DNA from: Megasphaera elsdenii
GTDB taxonomy: Bacteria; Bacillota; Negativicutes; Veillonellales; Megasphaeraceae
Direction: 5' to 3'
DNA: 64,000 nt
Assembly: GCF_020539865.1 (NCBI RefSeq)
Contig: NZ_JAJBQV010000010.1
Coordinates: forward strand, 1 to 64,000
Both the position numbers and the translations under genes were made by a program. Below the pieces are notes generated by a model, which was given only the letters and a program-made list of their open reading frames with translations, searched no databases and had not been told where the DNA came from. Below are positions 25,031-34,439 of this stretch, piece by piece. How positions within the stretch are numbered: the stretch's first letter is position 1; each line of letters starts with the position of its first letter.

Positions 25031-25459
25031 TTATGCTAAATCCAAGAGGTCCCAGTCCGAGAAGGTGAAGCTGTAGCTTTCCTCGCCCATCTTGTCCACT
25101 TCCCAGTCAGCCAGAATCAGGCTGTCAAAGGTCGCATCCTTGATGACGATGCGCTCGCTGCCGATGGCATCCTTGTCATCCAGGACGGAGACGATGGTCA
25201 CGACAGTCTGCCTGCCCGCCTTGATGTTGTCGTTCATCTTCCGGATCATGTAGCTCGACACCTTGTGCAGCTTCAGCTGGCCTTTGCAGTCGTAGCCTGT
25301 GACCTTGTAGCCCTTGCCCACATGGCGGAGCATCTTCACTTCTTCCTTGGTCAGCGTGACCTCGGCCTTGAATGCCGTTGCCTCGGCCATGAGGTCGCCG
25401 TCGATATACAGGTCGGCGTACTTGCCGTTCATGACCCGTTTGGCTTCCATGCTGTTCAT
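25031..25459 (-). CDS. tail tube protein (XkdM-like)
   Basis: 142 residues, GAGGTG upstream. MNGKYADLYIDGDLMAEATAF start and the end EESYSFTFSDWDLLDL match the XkdM inner-tube family of contractile tails. It is next to the sheath gene, as usual. Confidence 0.92.
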   Translation of the reverse strand: MNSMEAKRVMNGKYADLYIDGDLMAEATAFKAEVTLTKEEVKMLRHVGKGYKVTGYDCKGQLKLHKVSSYMIRKMNDNIKAGRQTVVTIVSVLDDKDAIGSERIVIKDATFDSLILADWEVDKMGEESYSFTFSDWDLLDLA

Positions 25460-25473
25460 CCGGTTTCACCTCC

Positions 25474-26556
25474 TCAGATATTGATGGTAATCGTCACGTC
25501 TTCCATGGCATCCAGCAGCGATGCCCTGACTGCGATGAACACATTACTGCCGATATTGGCCAGCTTGATGTCCATATCGGACATGTCTGCCAGTTCCGCC
25601 TTGGTGTATTTGCCGTTGGATTCCAGCCATATCTTCGTGGATTCCACATCGATATAGGCTGTGTTCTGGTCCTGTTCCAGCAGCCCCTCCTGGGCCAGCT
25701 GGTCAAGATACCCCTGGATGGCCGTCACCAAGAGGCAGCGGTTCGCATAGCTGTTGGCGTACTTCCCGAGGTAATGGTCCTGGGCTGTCGTGCGGATATC
25801 ATCGTGCATCATGTCCATCAAGTCCACGAGCTTGATTTTCTGGAAGCTCGTCCCCTTGTCCTGGACGGTGGTCACCAGGGAGTTGATGCCCCGGGCCAGT
25901 TTCACCTTTTCGCCGTCAAAGAAAAAGAACAGCTTCCCTGCCCCGGCCATGGTGTCCATTTCTTCTTTCGTCCACACATCACAGCCGATGACTTCCGGCA
26001 GCGGTGCGTAGGTGCAGGAAATCGTCATGGGCGTCCCGGCAATGATGCCGGCAATGCGACTGCAGTACTGCGCTGTCGTATATGTCTTTGTCTTAGTCTG
26101 GATCGTTTTGTTGACAAAGTTGATGACGCCTTCCGTATCTGCCGTACAATCCGGCAGCACGGCCTTGATCATCTTGTCTTTATTGGTACGCATCCCCTTG
26201 ACCCAGGTGGCAATCGTATCGATGTGCGACGTCCCGATGTCCGGAATGACCAGGTAATCGAAGCGCTTGTTCTCGATGACCTTCAGGATATCCGTATAGT
26301 CCTCGGCTTCACTGCTGATGATTTCGGCGATGACCTTCTTCGGGCTGTTCACATAGCCCCGGAGCGCCAGTTCCAGCTGCTCCCGGTTGCTATCCGACAG
26401 TTCCTTTGGAATGTCATCTGCCGTGTACAGGTTCACTTCCGTCACCGAAGGCAGTGTTTCTTCCTTCAGGATCATGAGGACAATGCCGCGCTCGCTGCGC
26501 TCGATGGCGCTGATGCCTTTTTCCTTGAACACGACATTAATGGATGGCATTTTCAT
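25474..26556 (-). CDS. tail sheath protein (XkdK-like)
   Basis: 360 residues; AAGGAG upstream. Sheath features: the N-terminal GISAIERSERGIVLMIL, the central IAGTPMTISCTYAPLP and TKEEMDTMAGAGKLFFFFDGEKVKLARGINSLVT, and the end VFIAVRASLLDAMEDVTITINI. It forms the contractile outer sheath. It overlaps the upstream gene by 20 bp. Confidence 0.93.
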   Translation of the reverse strand: MKMPSINVVFKEKGISAIERSERGIVLMILKEETLPSVTEVNLYTADDIPKELSDSNREQLELALRGYVNSPKKVIAEIISSEAEDYTDILKVIENKRFDYLVIPDIGTSHIDTIATWVKGMRTNKDKMIKAVLPDCTADTEGVINFVNKTIQTKTKTYTTAQYCSRIAGIIAGTPMTISCTYAPLPEVIGCDVWTKEEMDTMAGAGKLFFFFDGEKVKLARGINSLVTTVQDKGTSFQKIKLVDLMDMMHDDIRTTAQDHYLGKYANSYANRCLLVTAIQGYLDQLAQEGLLEQDQNTAYIDVESTKIWLESNGKYTKAELADMSDMDIKLANIGSNVFIAVRASLLDAMEDVTITINI

Positions 26557-27001
26557 ATTTCGTTGTCTCCTTTCCCCGATACCGCTGATGCAGCACTTTC
26601 ATCCGTTCGGCTGCTTCCGTTTCATCTGCGGAATCGTAGTACTGGACGGTCAGCGTCAGCCGGCCGCCGTCGTTATCCGCCCCGATGAGTTCCTCGCTCA
26701 TCGAGCGGACAGCAAAAAACCTGTCCTGGACGGCAATCCCGTCACGGAACAGGTCTTCTGCAGCAGCCAGCACGTCATAGATAGATGCGCTGGCCGTCTG
26801 CTTCTGCGGTATATAGGTGATGTAAATATCGGTATCCCGATACACTTCCTTGCAGCTCTGGGGCGAAGCCACCGTCATCGTCTTCAGGAAAAACGCTGGC
26901 GGACGGAACCCTTCCTTCACTTCCTGCAGGTACACGGGATACGGGAACCGTTCCTTCAACTTCTGCTGTATGGCCTGCAGGATGTCGATGTCTTGGATCA
27001 T
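26537..27001 (-). CDS. tail terminator/completion protein (DUF6838-like)
   Basis: 154 residues, starting IQDIDILQAIQQKLKERFPYPVYLQEVKEGFRPPAFFL. This small family sits between the HK97-gp10-like gene and the sheath gene in Xkd-type phages (XkdJ position). Probably closes the tail tube at the head end. Coupled to its neighbour by ATGA overlap. Confidence 0.75.
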   Translation of the reverse strand: MIQDIDILQAIQQKLKERFPYPVYLQEVKEGFRPPAFFLKTMTVASPQSCKEVYRDTDIYITYIPQKQTASASIYDVLAAAEDLFRDGIAVQDRFFAVRSMSEELIGADNDGGRLTLTVQYYDSADETEAAERMKVLHQRYRGKETTKYENAIH

Positions 27002-27417
27002 GTGCCGCCTGCTTTCTTCAGGAGCTTCTTCGCCAGTTTCTCCAGGCCCGGCTGCAATTCCCGGGCTTCGAAGGCCTTGACGGATTTCTCCGTATAGTGC
27101 TGGCCTTCATAATAGCCAACGGTCCTGCCACCCGGCGTTTTCTTGACATGGCCGTTATTGAGCAGGTGATGGACCGAGTGCCGGTTGACCAGTTCATAGG
27201 TCAGCTCCGAGCCGTTATAGCCTTCTACCTTGTGCTTCCAGCCTTTCTTCAGCTTGCCCGTGCTGCCTTCCGGCGTGTTCTTCACGCATTCCTTCCTGAG
27301 CTTGTTGCCAATTGTTACCAGGCCCTTTTCGGCAGTGCCGGGAAACTCTTCAATGGCAGAAAGCAGTTTTTCCGAAAGGTCATCCAATCCTTTGACCTCA
27401 AAGTCACTTCCGCTCAT
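26998..27417 (-). CDS. HK97 gp10-like head–tail protein (XkdI position)
   Basis: 139 residues with the gp10 pattern (DLSEKLLSAIEEFPGTAEKGLVTIGNKLRKECVKNTPEGSTGKLKKGW, then HHLLNNGHVKKTPGG…). Basic, helical; a neck or tail-completion component. Overlaps the head-closure gene by 14 bp. Confidence 0.85.
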   Translation of the reverse strand: MSGSDFEVKGLDDLSEKLLSAIEEFPGTAEKGLVTIGNKLRKECVKNTPEGSTGKLKKGWKHKVEGYNGSELTYELVNRHSVHHLLNNGHVKKTPGGRTVGYYEGQHYTEKSVKAFEARELQPGLEKLAKKLLKKAGGT

Positions 27418-27745
27418 TATCCGTCCCCCTCACTTCTTCCATGCAGTACAGTTCCAGGGCTTCGTGGCGCATGTACGGGTCCACGATGGTGTCGATGTCG
27501 TACAGGTGATTCTGGTACTTCACCTTTATATCGTGAGTAACGCCCGGCCGCCAGCGGATGGTGATCTTGCTGTACTCCGTGTCCGCCTTGCGTTCCATCT
27601 CATAGAACACTTTTCCCCGGGCGGGTTCGATGGATGCCCAGCAGCGGTACACCACGACGTCGGTCTGGGTGTCGAAGCCGAATGCATCCGTTGCCACCTG
27701 CTTCCCCAGGATTTCAATCCGTTTGTTCAAAAGCCCAGTCTTCAT
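27404..27745 (-). CDS. phage head closure protein (SPP1 gp16-like)
   Basis: 113 residues from the second ATG (AAAGGGGG 6 bases upstream). Starts MKTGLLNKRIEILGK and contains CWASIEPARGKVFYEMERKADTEYSKITIRWRPGVTHDIKVKY, the Phage_H_T_join pattern. It plugs the connector after DNA packaging. Confidence 0.88.
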   Translation of the reverse strand: MKTGLLNKRIEILGKQVATDAFGFDTQTDVVVYRCWASIEPARGKVFYEMERKADTEYSKITIRWRPGVTHDIKVKYQNHLYDIDTIVDPYMRHEALELYCMEEVRGTDNERK

Positions 27746-27758
27746 GGGCATCCCCCTT

Positions 27759-28040
27759 TCAAAAACAGCTCCGCCGCACCCCGAACAGCAGCCACCGCAG
27801 CCGCTTCAGCAGGCCGGAATAATCGGCTTCTTCCCGATGCTCGTACAAAAAGGCGGCGGCATAGAGGATGGCTTCATGGAACACGACGGGATTCTCTTCG
27901 GCATCCGCTTCCTCGCAGCGGGCCAGATCCAGGCACAAGGCCTGGGCCGTTTCCAGGGAAGACAGGATGACGTCATCATTGGACGTATCATCCCCATCGA
28001 TCCGCAGATATTCCCTGGCTTCTTCCAGGCTGACCAGCAT
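27759..28040 (-). CDS. head–tail connector protein (gp6-like)
   Basis: 93 residues: MLVSLEEAREYLRIDGDDTSNDDVILSSLETAQALC is the usual start of gp6/gp15-type connectors; the rest is helical with a Cys-Phe end. Located between capsid and head-closure genes. It forms the ring below the portal. Confidence 0.88.
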   Translation of the reverse strand: MLVSLEEAREYLRIDGDDTSNDDVILSSLETAQALCLDLARCEEADAEENPVVFHEAILYAAAFLYEHREEADYSGLLKRLRWLLFGVRRSCF

Positions 28041-28043
28041 GGC

Positions 28044-29234
28044 TTATCCCTTCGCCTTCATCTCCAGGGCCTTGACCGCTTCCTTCAACATCAGCATGCC
28101 ATCGACGCGCTGGCTGGCGAGGAAGCCGATCTGGCCGTTGGCGGCATACAGTTCGTTGAGCCGCTTGAAGGAGCGGTATTCCCGGTCGGCAATCCAATAG
28201 TAGCTGAAATCGCCGAAGAGCATGGGACGGTTGCCGGCCGCCAGTTCCGGGGCAAAGGATGTGCTGTAGCAGGGACGGTTCAGGATGGTATCCGGTGTCC
28301 CGGCCGTGACAGACGGCTGCCAGATGTAGTTGCCGTTGTTGTCTTTGATTTTGCGCAGGGCCTTGATCGTAGCATCGTTCAGGAGCCATACGGCCTTGCG
28401 GCGGTACGGGATACGCAGGGCATGATACAGGTCGATGACATCATCAAAGGTGATGGATGCGCCATTGGCCGTCACGCCCAGTTCCGCAGACGGGAACACG
28501 CCAGTCGGCTTGTTCTTCCCGTCGCCCGTGAGGAAAGCTTCTTCTTCCTTCGTGCCGATACGGCGGGCAAATTCGCCAGCGATATAGCTTTCCAGGTCGA
28601 AAACACTGTCATTCAGGAGTTCTTCCGACACACGGATAGCCGTCCCCAGCTTGTACGCCCCGATGGACTGCTGGCCGAAGGTATCCTGGCTGTCCGGGTA
28701 GAGGCCGTTCTCTTCCATCCAAGCCGCTTCCCCATGTCCCGTCACGACAGGAATCTTGCGGTCGCCGCTGGTATGGATGACCGTCGCCAGGCTGCGGAAG
28801 AAATTCTCTTCCTGGAGCTTGTCGATGAGCTGATGCTCGAATTCATCCGGCACCAGATAGCCGCCATCGGCATCAGTACCTACGCTCAAGGCATTCTGCA
28901 CATCGATGAAATTCTTATGGCGGATGCTGTCCCAGAAGGCCTTCTTGTAGGCGTTGGATGTGCGGCCTTTCTTCTCATTTTCCGTCTTGGGAACCCCCGG
29001 CTGTTCTGTAATAGGAACAGTGGTAGGCTTTGCCATTTCTGCATCCATACGCTGCTGGCGTTCCAGGCGGTCGATTTCCTTGCCCAGGTTCACCACATCT
29101 TCTTCCATCTTGTCGTACCGGGCAGCGTCTTCTGCCGATACCATGCCGTTCTCATCACGGGCCATATCCAGGAAGGCTTTCGCCGCATCCCAGAGGTTCT
29201 TGCGCTTCTCGCGCAGTGCTAAAATCGTATCCAT
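28044..29234 (-). CDS. major capsid protein, HK97 family
   Basis: 396 residues. The N-terminal ~115 residues form a coiled-coil scaffold (delta) domain rich in Lys/Glu that the neighbouring protease should remove. The HK97-fold shell domain follows, with GGYLVPDEFEHQLIDKLQEENFFRSLATVI and LAGNRPMLFGDFSYYWIADREYRSFKRL. Protease–capsid order is as in HK97 (portal–protease–capsid). Confidence 0.95.
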   Translation of the reverse strand: MDTILALREKRKNLWDAAKAFLDMARDENGMVSAEDAARYDKMEEDVVNLGKEIDRLERQQRMDAEMAKPTTVPITEQPGVPKTENEKKGRTSNAYKKAFWDSIRHKNFIDVQNALSVGTDADGGYLVPDEFEHQLIDKLQEENFFRSLATVIHTSGDRKIPVVTGHGEAAWMEENGLYPDSQDTFGQQSIGAYKLGTAIRVSEELLNDSVFDLESYIAGEFARRIGTKEEEAFLTGDGKNKPTGVFPSAELGVTANGASITFDDVIDLYHALRIPYRRKAVWLLNDATIKALRKIKDNNGNYIWQPSVTAGTPDTILNRPCYSTSFAPELAAGNRPMLFGDFSYYWIADREYRSFKRLNELYAANGQIGFLASQRVDGMLMLKEAVKALEMKAKG

Positions 29235-29250
29235 TGTATTTGTCCTCCTG

Positions 29251-29955
29251 TCAATGAATGAGCAATGCCAGCCGTTTCTCTAAGGAAGCGGCTGGCACTT
29301 TCTGCAAGGGTTTCTTGGGTTTCAGTTTCTGTACAAAGGAATTCGTCACCGTGACCGGGCTGTACAGCATGGCTTCCGGCTGCTGTTCTCCGTCTTCCTG
29401 GTCAAAAAGAATTTCATCGGCAAAGCCCAGTTCCACGGCCTTTCGGGCATTGAGCCAGGTCTCGTCATCCATCATGTGCGAAATCTTCGTACGGGCCAGG
29501 CCGCTCTTGATTTCATAGGCATTGATGATGCTCTCCTTGACTTCGCTCAGCATGCCGATGGTCTTTTCCATCTCGGCTTTGTCCCCATAAGCCAGGGTCG
29601 CCGGATTGTGGATCATCAGGATAGCCACCGGCGACATGCAGACCTTCGTCCCGGCCATGGCGATGACGGAGGCAGCCGAAGCCGCCAGGCCGTCAATCTT
29701 CACGGTAACGTTCCCAGGATAATCCATGAGCATGTTATAAATCTGGGCAGCGGCAAAACAGTCACCGCCCGGGCTGTTGATCCAGAGGGTGATGTCGCCG
29801 CTGCCCGCATTCAGTTCTTCCTTGAAAGCCTTCGGGGTCACTTCATCGCCCCACCAGGTCTCGTCCGAAATCTGGCCGTCCAGGTACAGCGTCCGTTCAC
29901 TGCCGAAGGCATCGGGGGCCGCATTGGTCACCCACTTCCAAAATTTATGTTTCAT
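29251..29955 (-). CDS. ClpP-like prohead protease
   Basis: 234 residues from the ATG at 29953–29955 (GGGAGA upstream), overlapping the portal gene by 11 bp. ClpP/S14 fold: INSPGGDCFAA, catalytic serine S93 in DGLAASAAS, catalytic His H116 in LMIHNPA, and the expected acidic residue further on in the MMDDETWLNARKAVELGFAD helix. It trims the scaffold domain of the capsid protein during maturation. Confidence 0.94.
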   Translation of the reverse strand: MKHKFWKWVTNAAPDAFGSERTLYLDGQISDETWWGDEVTPKAFKEELNAGSGDITLWINSPGGDCFAAAQIYNMLMDYPGNVTVKIDGLAASAASVIAMAGTKVCMSPVAILMIHNPATLAYGDKAEMEKTIGMLSEVKESIINAYEIKSGLARTKISHMMDDETWLNARKAVELGFADEILFDQEDGEQQPEAMLYSPVTVTNSFVQKLKPKKPLQKVPAASLEKRLALLIH

Positions 29956-31201
29956 TCGTTTCTCCCTTCTGGGCAAAGGCCCCAGCATCCTTGAGCTTGG
30001 TCATGCTGCCGTTCACCAGGTACAGATTGCCGCCTTCCTCATCGGGTACGGGATTCATGTCTTCCATCTCCCGGATATCATTGGCGGACAGCCAGCCGTT
30101 TTGCCGGCCGATGCTGTATCCGGTCATGCGGCTCTCATAGTCGCCGCGCATGAGGCCGTTCACATTGAACTTCAGGAAATACTGCTTCTTCTCTTCCGGC
30201 AGGAACAGGGCTTTCTGCATGGACTGCTCCCAACGGATGACCCAGGGGTCTAAGGTGTATTTCACAAATTCCATGGACTGCTGCTCGATATTATTGAAGG
30301 AACTTTTCTCCAGGTCGCCAATCATGTGCGGCGGGATGCGATAGAGCCGGGCAATTTCATCGAGCTGGAACTTCCGCGTCTCCAGGAACTGTGCTTCTTC
30401 CGGCGGGATGCCGATCTGCTGGTACTTCATACCTTCTTCCAGCACAGCTACCTTGTGGGCATTGTCCGTTCCCCGGTAGACGGCATTCCACGAATCCCGG
30501 ACTTTGGCCGGGTCCTTCAGAACGCCGGGATGTTCCAGTACCCCGCTGGGACTGGCCCCGTTGGCAAAGAAAGACGCACCGTATTCCTCGCAGGCCATGG
30601 TCATGCCCACGGCATTGCGGGCCATGGCAATAGGCGAATAGCCGACCAGGCCGTCAAAACCAAGGCCGGGGATATGCAGCACTTCTTCCTTCTGCAGGGC
30701 CACCTGCCCGTACGGCTTGATGTTCGGATTCTCATCACCCGTCTTGGTATACAGATAGAAAATCTTTCCCCGGTCATCCCGGCAGACGGTCATCTTGTCC
30801 GGCCGAAGCGGATAGAGTCCCTGCACCCGTCCCAGGCGGTCACGGATAATCTGGGCGTAGGCATTGCCCCAGATGAGCAGATGGCTCATGAGCGTTTCCC
30901 GGAAGATGAACGAGGTCATCTCCGGGTTCGGCTCATCATGGAGCAGATGGTACAGCGGATGGTCATAGACCCGCTCCTTGCCGCCCGGCGTGTACCGGTA
31001 CAGCTGGAGCGGCAGAGCTGCCAGGGTTTCCGCCAGGATGCGGACGCAGGCATACACTGCCGTTGTCTGCATGGCCGTGAACTCGTTCACCGTCTTGCCA
31101 CTGGCAGAAGGGCCGAACAGGTAGCGGAAATCCGTGCCGATATAATAGTTCTGAGGCTTGTCCCGAGTACGGAACAGGCTGGATAAAAATGGGATTCTCA
31201 T
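29945..31201 (-). CDS. portal protein (HK97/SPP1-type, Phage_portal)
   Basis: 418 residues from the ATG at 31199–31201, GGGAGG upstream; the open frame extends 86 codons further into terL without a site. It has VYACVRILAETLAALPLQLYR near the start, HDEPNPEMTSFIFRETLMSHLLIWGNAYAQI, and the closing helix region ERTLARLYRIPPHM-like LDEIARLYRIPPHMIGDLE. It forms the dodecameric DNA entry ring. Confidence 0.95.
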   Translation of the reverse strand: MRIPFLSSLFRTRDKPQNYYIGTDFRYLFGPSASGKTVNEFTAMQTTAVYACVRILAETLAALPLQLYRYTPGGKERVYDHPLYHLLHDEPNPEMTSFIFRETLMSHLLIWGNAYAQIIRDRLGRVQGLYPLRPDKMTVCRDDRGKIFYLYTKTGDENPNIKPYGQVALQKEEVLHIPGLGFDGLVGYSPIAMARNAVGMTMACEEYGASFFANGASPSGVLEHPGVLKDPAKVRDSWNAVYRGTDNAHKVAVLEEGMKYQQIGIPPEEAQFLETRKFQLDEIARLYRIPPHMIGDLEKSSFNNIEQQSMEFVKYTLDPWVIRWEQSMQKALFLPEEKKQYFLKFNVNGLMRGDYESRMTGYSIGRQNGWLSANDIREMEDMNPVPDEEGGNLYLVNGSMTKLKDAGAFAQKGETNET

Positions 31202-31256
31202 AAAATACCTCCCAAAACAGGCACAAAAAAAGCCCCTGCCATTTTTACAGACGCCT

Positions 31257-33869
31257 TTAAAATGCAATAACACCTCGTTCGTCATAGACACTGCTGCTGC
31301 CAGTCCCGTTGCGGATGCAGCGGTCCAGTGCCATGATGGTCGCCACGATTCCGTCGATTTTTTCGACGGATTTTTCTTTGTCCGGCTTGATGTTCCCCGC
31401 CGGATCCTGCCGCATGACAACATTGCCCGCCATCCATTTGAGGACGGGATTGCCGCCATGGAGAATGTTCCCTTCCATCAGGAGCTTGAACAGCTCCTTC
31501 GACGGCGGTGACATATCCTTGAAACCTTGGCCGAAGGGAACCATGGTGAAGCTCATGTCTTCCAGGTTCTGCACCATCTGGGTTGCATTCCATCGGTCGT
31601 AAGCGATTTCCCGGATATTGTAGGTTTCGCCCAGGCGTTCGATAAATTTTTCAATGAAGCCATAATGGATGACGTTCCCTTCCGTAGTCTGGATGAAGCC
31701 CTGTTTCTGCCAGACATCGTAAAGGACATGGTCCCGGCGGCACCGCAGTTCCAGTGTGTCTTCCGGCAGCCAGAAGAACGGCAAAAGGATATATTTCTCA
31801 TCATCATTCCGTGGCGGAAACGCCAGAACCAGGGCCGTGATATCTGACGTACTGGACAAATCCAGGCCGCCGTAACACATCCTGCCCCGGAGAGAATCCA
31901 GGTCGATGGGAAGGTTCCCTTTATCGTAGACCTGTTCCGGAATCCATCGGATACTGGCCGATGTCCAGATATTGAGCCGGAGCTGTTTAAACACATTCTC
32001 CTCAGCCGGATTTTCAATGGCGTTCTGATACGCTTCCCGGACACGCTCAATTTTGATGGTGTGTCCCAGGGACGGGTTCGCCTTGTACCAGTTGGCTTCA
32101 TCCGTCCAGTCTTCGTCAGCTTCCAAGCCATACACGACAGGATAGAACGTATAATCTTTCTTACGGCCCTGCATCAAATCCAGGGCCTTGGTATGCAGCT
32201 CATAACAGATGCTGTTCTTGTCGTTGCCTGCTGTGGTGATGATGAAAAAGAGCGGCTGTTCCCGGGCATCGCCGGAACCTTTGGTCAGCACATCGTAGAG
32301 CTTCCGATTCGGCTGGGCGTGGATTTCGTCAAATACAAGACCCGAAACATTCAGCCCGTGCTTGGTTCCTGTTTCAGCAGAAAGCACCTGGTAGAACCCG
32401 GCGTTGCGGTAGTTGATGATCCGCTTCCCTGCCGACCGTATCTTGGAACGGCGCAGGAGCGCGGGACTCATTTCCACCATCTGCCTGGCGACATCAAAGA
32501 CGATGGAAGCCTGGTTGCGGTCACAGGCTGCGCCATAGACTTCCGCGCTCGGTTCATTGTCGGCGTAGAGAAGGTACAGGGCAATAGCCGCTGCCAGTTC
32601 ACTGTTGTGCGTTTTGACCATATTCCGCCCGGCCAGGTAGCAATGGGACGGGCTATCCACCTGGATGCACTGCATTTTGACTTTATAGTCAAGCATCCGG
32701 ATTTCTTTCAAATAATGAAAACAGGAACGTGTCTGTTTCACACGCTCCTGTCTTCGGATGCTTTTTCGATGAAGTTTGCTGACCGGCTGGTCAGTAAAGG
32801 CTGTGAACCGGATCTGATATAGTATTTCCCCGGTCGGCTCCCCGTAACGGGTAGACGGACAGGTAGTCAGAGAATTCTTGATTCCCAGCGTCCACAAGAG
32901 TTCCTGTACAGATTCCGCCAGCTGCCGGATGGTACTGACGTAGATACTCTGGCCTTTGACATCACTTACACAGCCATCAGAATCCATGAGTCCCTGAAGC
33001 AGTTCCCATCGTTGATGTTCCGATGACCGCAGGTATTCCGGCCGGATAACTTTTTCTCTGAAGTGCGGCACCAGAATGTTCTTCAGTTCTTTATAGACCA
33101 GGATTTCGCTGCCGCCGCAGGTCTGTGGATACCGATTATGCAGAGGGTAAGGGATGAATGAAATAAGGTCATCCACATCGCAATCCCGGACAGTGATTTC
33201 CGGCTTCGTTGCGCAGCCATTCCCCAGCCAGTAGCCATACAGATACGGGTCTACAGGAAGGTTTGCCTCTGGAAGATGTAAAGGTTCATTTACGGGAATC
33301 CGTATGATGGAACGGTTGTCGCTGAACGTTTCACGATACTGCCGGGTACGGCGGTAAATCTCGCCCGTTGTCCAGCGTTTCGCCCTTGTCTTTCCATGGA
33401 TGTACTCCACATCCCACAAATGCCGTTCCCCGGCCACAATCCGGCCGCCATCACGGAAAACCAGCTCATAGGCCTGTTCCGTGTCATCTACCAGACTTTT
33501 AGCCACGACATAGCATGGCTTTCCCCTTTCGTCGAAGACGCAATCCCCAACGGCAAGAGTTCCCATGGTTTTCCATCCGTCCGGAGTCGGAATCGGCGTG
33601 TCCAACGCGAGCTGTTTCCCGTTCTTCTTTGGTATCTCTATATAGGCCGTCAGGAACTGCCGTTTTCCGTCTTCCTTCACGATACCGAATAAATCACGCA
33701 CAATCTGCTCCTGCCAGGGCAGGAGCAGGAAAGGTTTTCCGGCCCATTTTCCTTTGGTATGACAGAGATTCTCGATGAAAGCGACGGCCCGGTCGGCCTT
33801 TTCTTTATCGTAATGGGAATCCGGCAGCATAAACACTGACGGCTTATACACAAATGCCAAACTCATCAC
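31257..33869 (-). CDS. terL: terminase large subunit with in-frame intein
   Basis: 870 residues, of which 337 are an intein, leaving a 533-residue terminase of normal size. The extein starts with the Phage_terminase pattern (FIENLCHTKGKWAGKPFLLLPWQEQI). The ATPase P-loop KKNGK|S is interrupted by the intein between Lys85 and Ser423. Walker B is LVFDEIHA, and the RNase H-like nuclease begins YGGLDLSSTSDITAL with the catalytic aspartate. It packages DNA and cuts concatemers with terS. The ATG overlaps the terS stop (ATGA). Without splicing the ATPase should be dead. Confidence 0.96.
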   Translation of the reverse strand: MMSLAFVYKPSVFMLPDSHYDKEKADRAVAFIENLCHTKGKWAGKPFLLLPWQEQIVRDLFGIVKEDGKRQFLTAYIEIPKKNGKQLALDTPIPTPDGWKTMGTLAVGDCVFDERGKPCYVVAKSLVDDTEQAYELVFRDGGRIVAGERHLWDVEYIHGKTRAKRWTTGEIYRRTRQYRETFSDNRSIIRIPVNEPLHLPEANLPVDPYLYGYWLGNGCATKPEITVRDCDVDDLISFIPYPLHNRYPQTCGGSEILVYKELKNILVPHFREKVIRPEYLRSSEHQRWELLQGLMDSDGCVSDVKGQSIYVSTIRQLAESVQELLWTLGIKNSLTTCPSTRYGEPTGEILYQIRFTAFTDQPVSKLHRKSIRRQERVKQTRSCFHYLKEIRMLDYKVKMQCIQVDSPSHCYLAGRNMVKTHNSELAAAIALYLLYADNEPSAEVYGAACDRNQASIVFDVARQMVEMSPALLRRSKIRSAGKRIINYRNAGFYQVLSAETGTKHGLNVSGLVFDEIHAQPNRKLYDVLTKGSGDAREQPLFFIITTAGNDKNSICYELHTKALDLMQGRKKDYTFYPVVYGLEADEDWTDEANWYKANPSLGHTIKIERVREAYQNAIENPAEENVFKQLRLNIWTSASIRWIPEQVYDKGNLPIDLDSLRGRMCYGGLDLSSTSDITALVLAFPPRNDDEKYILLPFFWLPEDTLELRCRRDHVLYDVWQKQGFIQTTEGNVIHYGFIEKFIERLGETYNIREIAYDRWNATQMVQNLEDMSFTMVPFGQGFKDMSPPSKELFKLLMEGNILHGGNPVLKWMAGNVVMRQDPAGNIKPDKEKSVEKIDGIVATIMALDRCIRNGTGSSSVYDERGVIAF
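32604..33614 (-). other. class 3 (W-C-T) intein with LAGLIDADG endonuclease in terL
   Basis: Residues 86–422 of the precursor. The first residue is Gln, not Cys or Ser; the last two are His421-Asn422, followed by Ser+1. Block A is QLALDTPIPTPDGW. Block B has H150 with W152 two residues later. Block F has Cys401 (MQCIQVD) where class 1 inteins usually have Asp. Block G is VKTHN with Thr420. W152–C401–T420 is exactly the class 3 triad. Between blocks B and F are two dodecapeptide-like motifs, YGYWLGNGCA (211–220) and LLQGLMDSDGCV (290–301), so a homing endonuclease is present. Confidence 0.92.
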
Positions 33870-34336
33870 CCCCTTAACAGCAATTCCATTTCATCTGTTT
33901 CTTTTTCGACCCCGTTTTCTTCCCCGACCATACGTCTCCGGGCAGACGGTGTCAGGCCGAACTGCTCACAGAATTTCAACATGATTTTGAGGTTAGTCTG
34001 GGCGATAGATACCTGCGGCACCTGCTGCAGGTACCCATTCGGTGTCCGAACCATATCCCCATGCTGGGTAATGAATTCTTCCGCCCCTTTCCAACGGGCG
34101 TATGCCTGGCAGTAGCCGGCAAAGGCCATCATATCCAGATTGGTCAGCATACCCATCTCCGCAAGGACTTTACCCAGCCGTTTCCATTCCTTCTTGGCAT
34201 CGTCTTCCAGCCAGTCTGGACAGCGGGGCAGCCGGCCCTTAGGCAGCGGTTCGTTTTTGTTGAGCGGCCGATGGCCGGGATTTCCCTCCAGCACTTTAAG
34301 TGCTGTCGGTTTCGGTTTCCTTCCTCGTACAGCCAA
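33866..34336 (-). CDS. terS: terminase small subunit, P27 family
   Basis: 156 residues: the start RGRKPKPTALKVLEGNPGHRPLNKNEP and DWLEDDAKKEWKRLGKVLAEMGMLTNLD are diagnostic of P27-type small terminases. It binds the packaging site and hands DNA to TerL. GGGAGGTGAG precedes the ATG. Confidence 0.93.
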   Translation of the reverse strand: MAVRGRKPKPTALKVLEGNPGHRPLNKNEPLPKGRLPRCPDWLEDDAKKEWKRLGKVLAEMGMLTNLDMMAFAGYCQAYARWKGAEEFITQHGDMVRTPNGYLQQVPQVSIAQTNLKIMLKFCEQFGLTPSARRRMVGEENGVEKETDEMELLLRG

Positions 34337-34354
34337 TGGCGCTCACCTCCCAAT

Positions 34355-34374
34355 AAAAAAAGCCCTTGCGGGCT
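34355..34374 (-). terminator. terminator between accessory early genes and terS
   Basis: AGCCC-TTGC-GGGCT stem (34361–34374) followed on the minus strand by a T-run (34355–34360). It separates the small early genes from the packaging operon only 18 bp before terS, so late transcription must read through or start nearby. Confidence 0.75.
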
Positions 34375-34439
34375 GTACGACGGAGAAGGCCGCGTCTGCG
34401 GTCTCCTCTTATTTTTCTGCAAAAAAAATACTAGATGCC

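Noticed and set aside
27630..29222. 530-codon plus-strand open frame over the capsid gene
   Set aside because: Shadow of head genes with clear family motifs on the minus strand.
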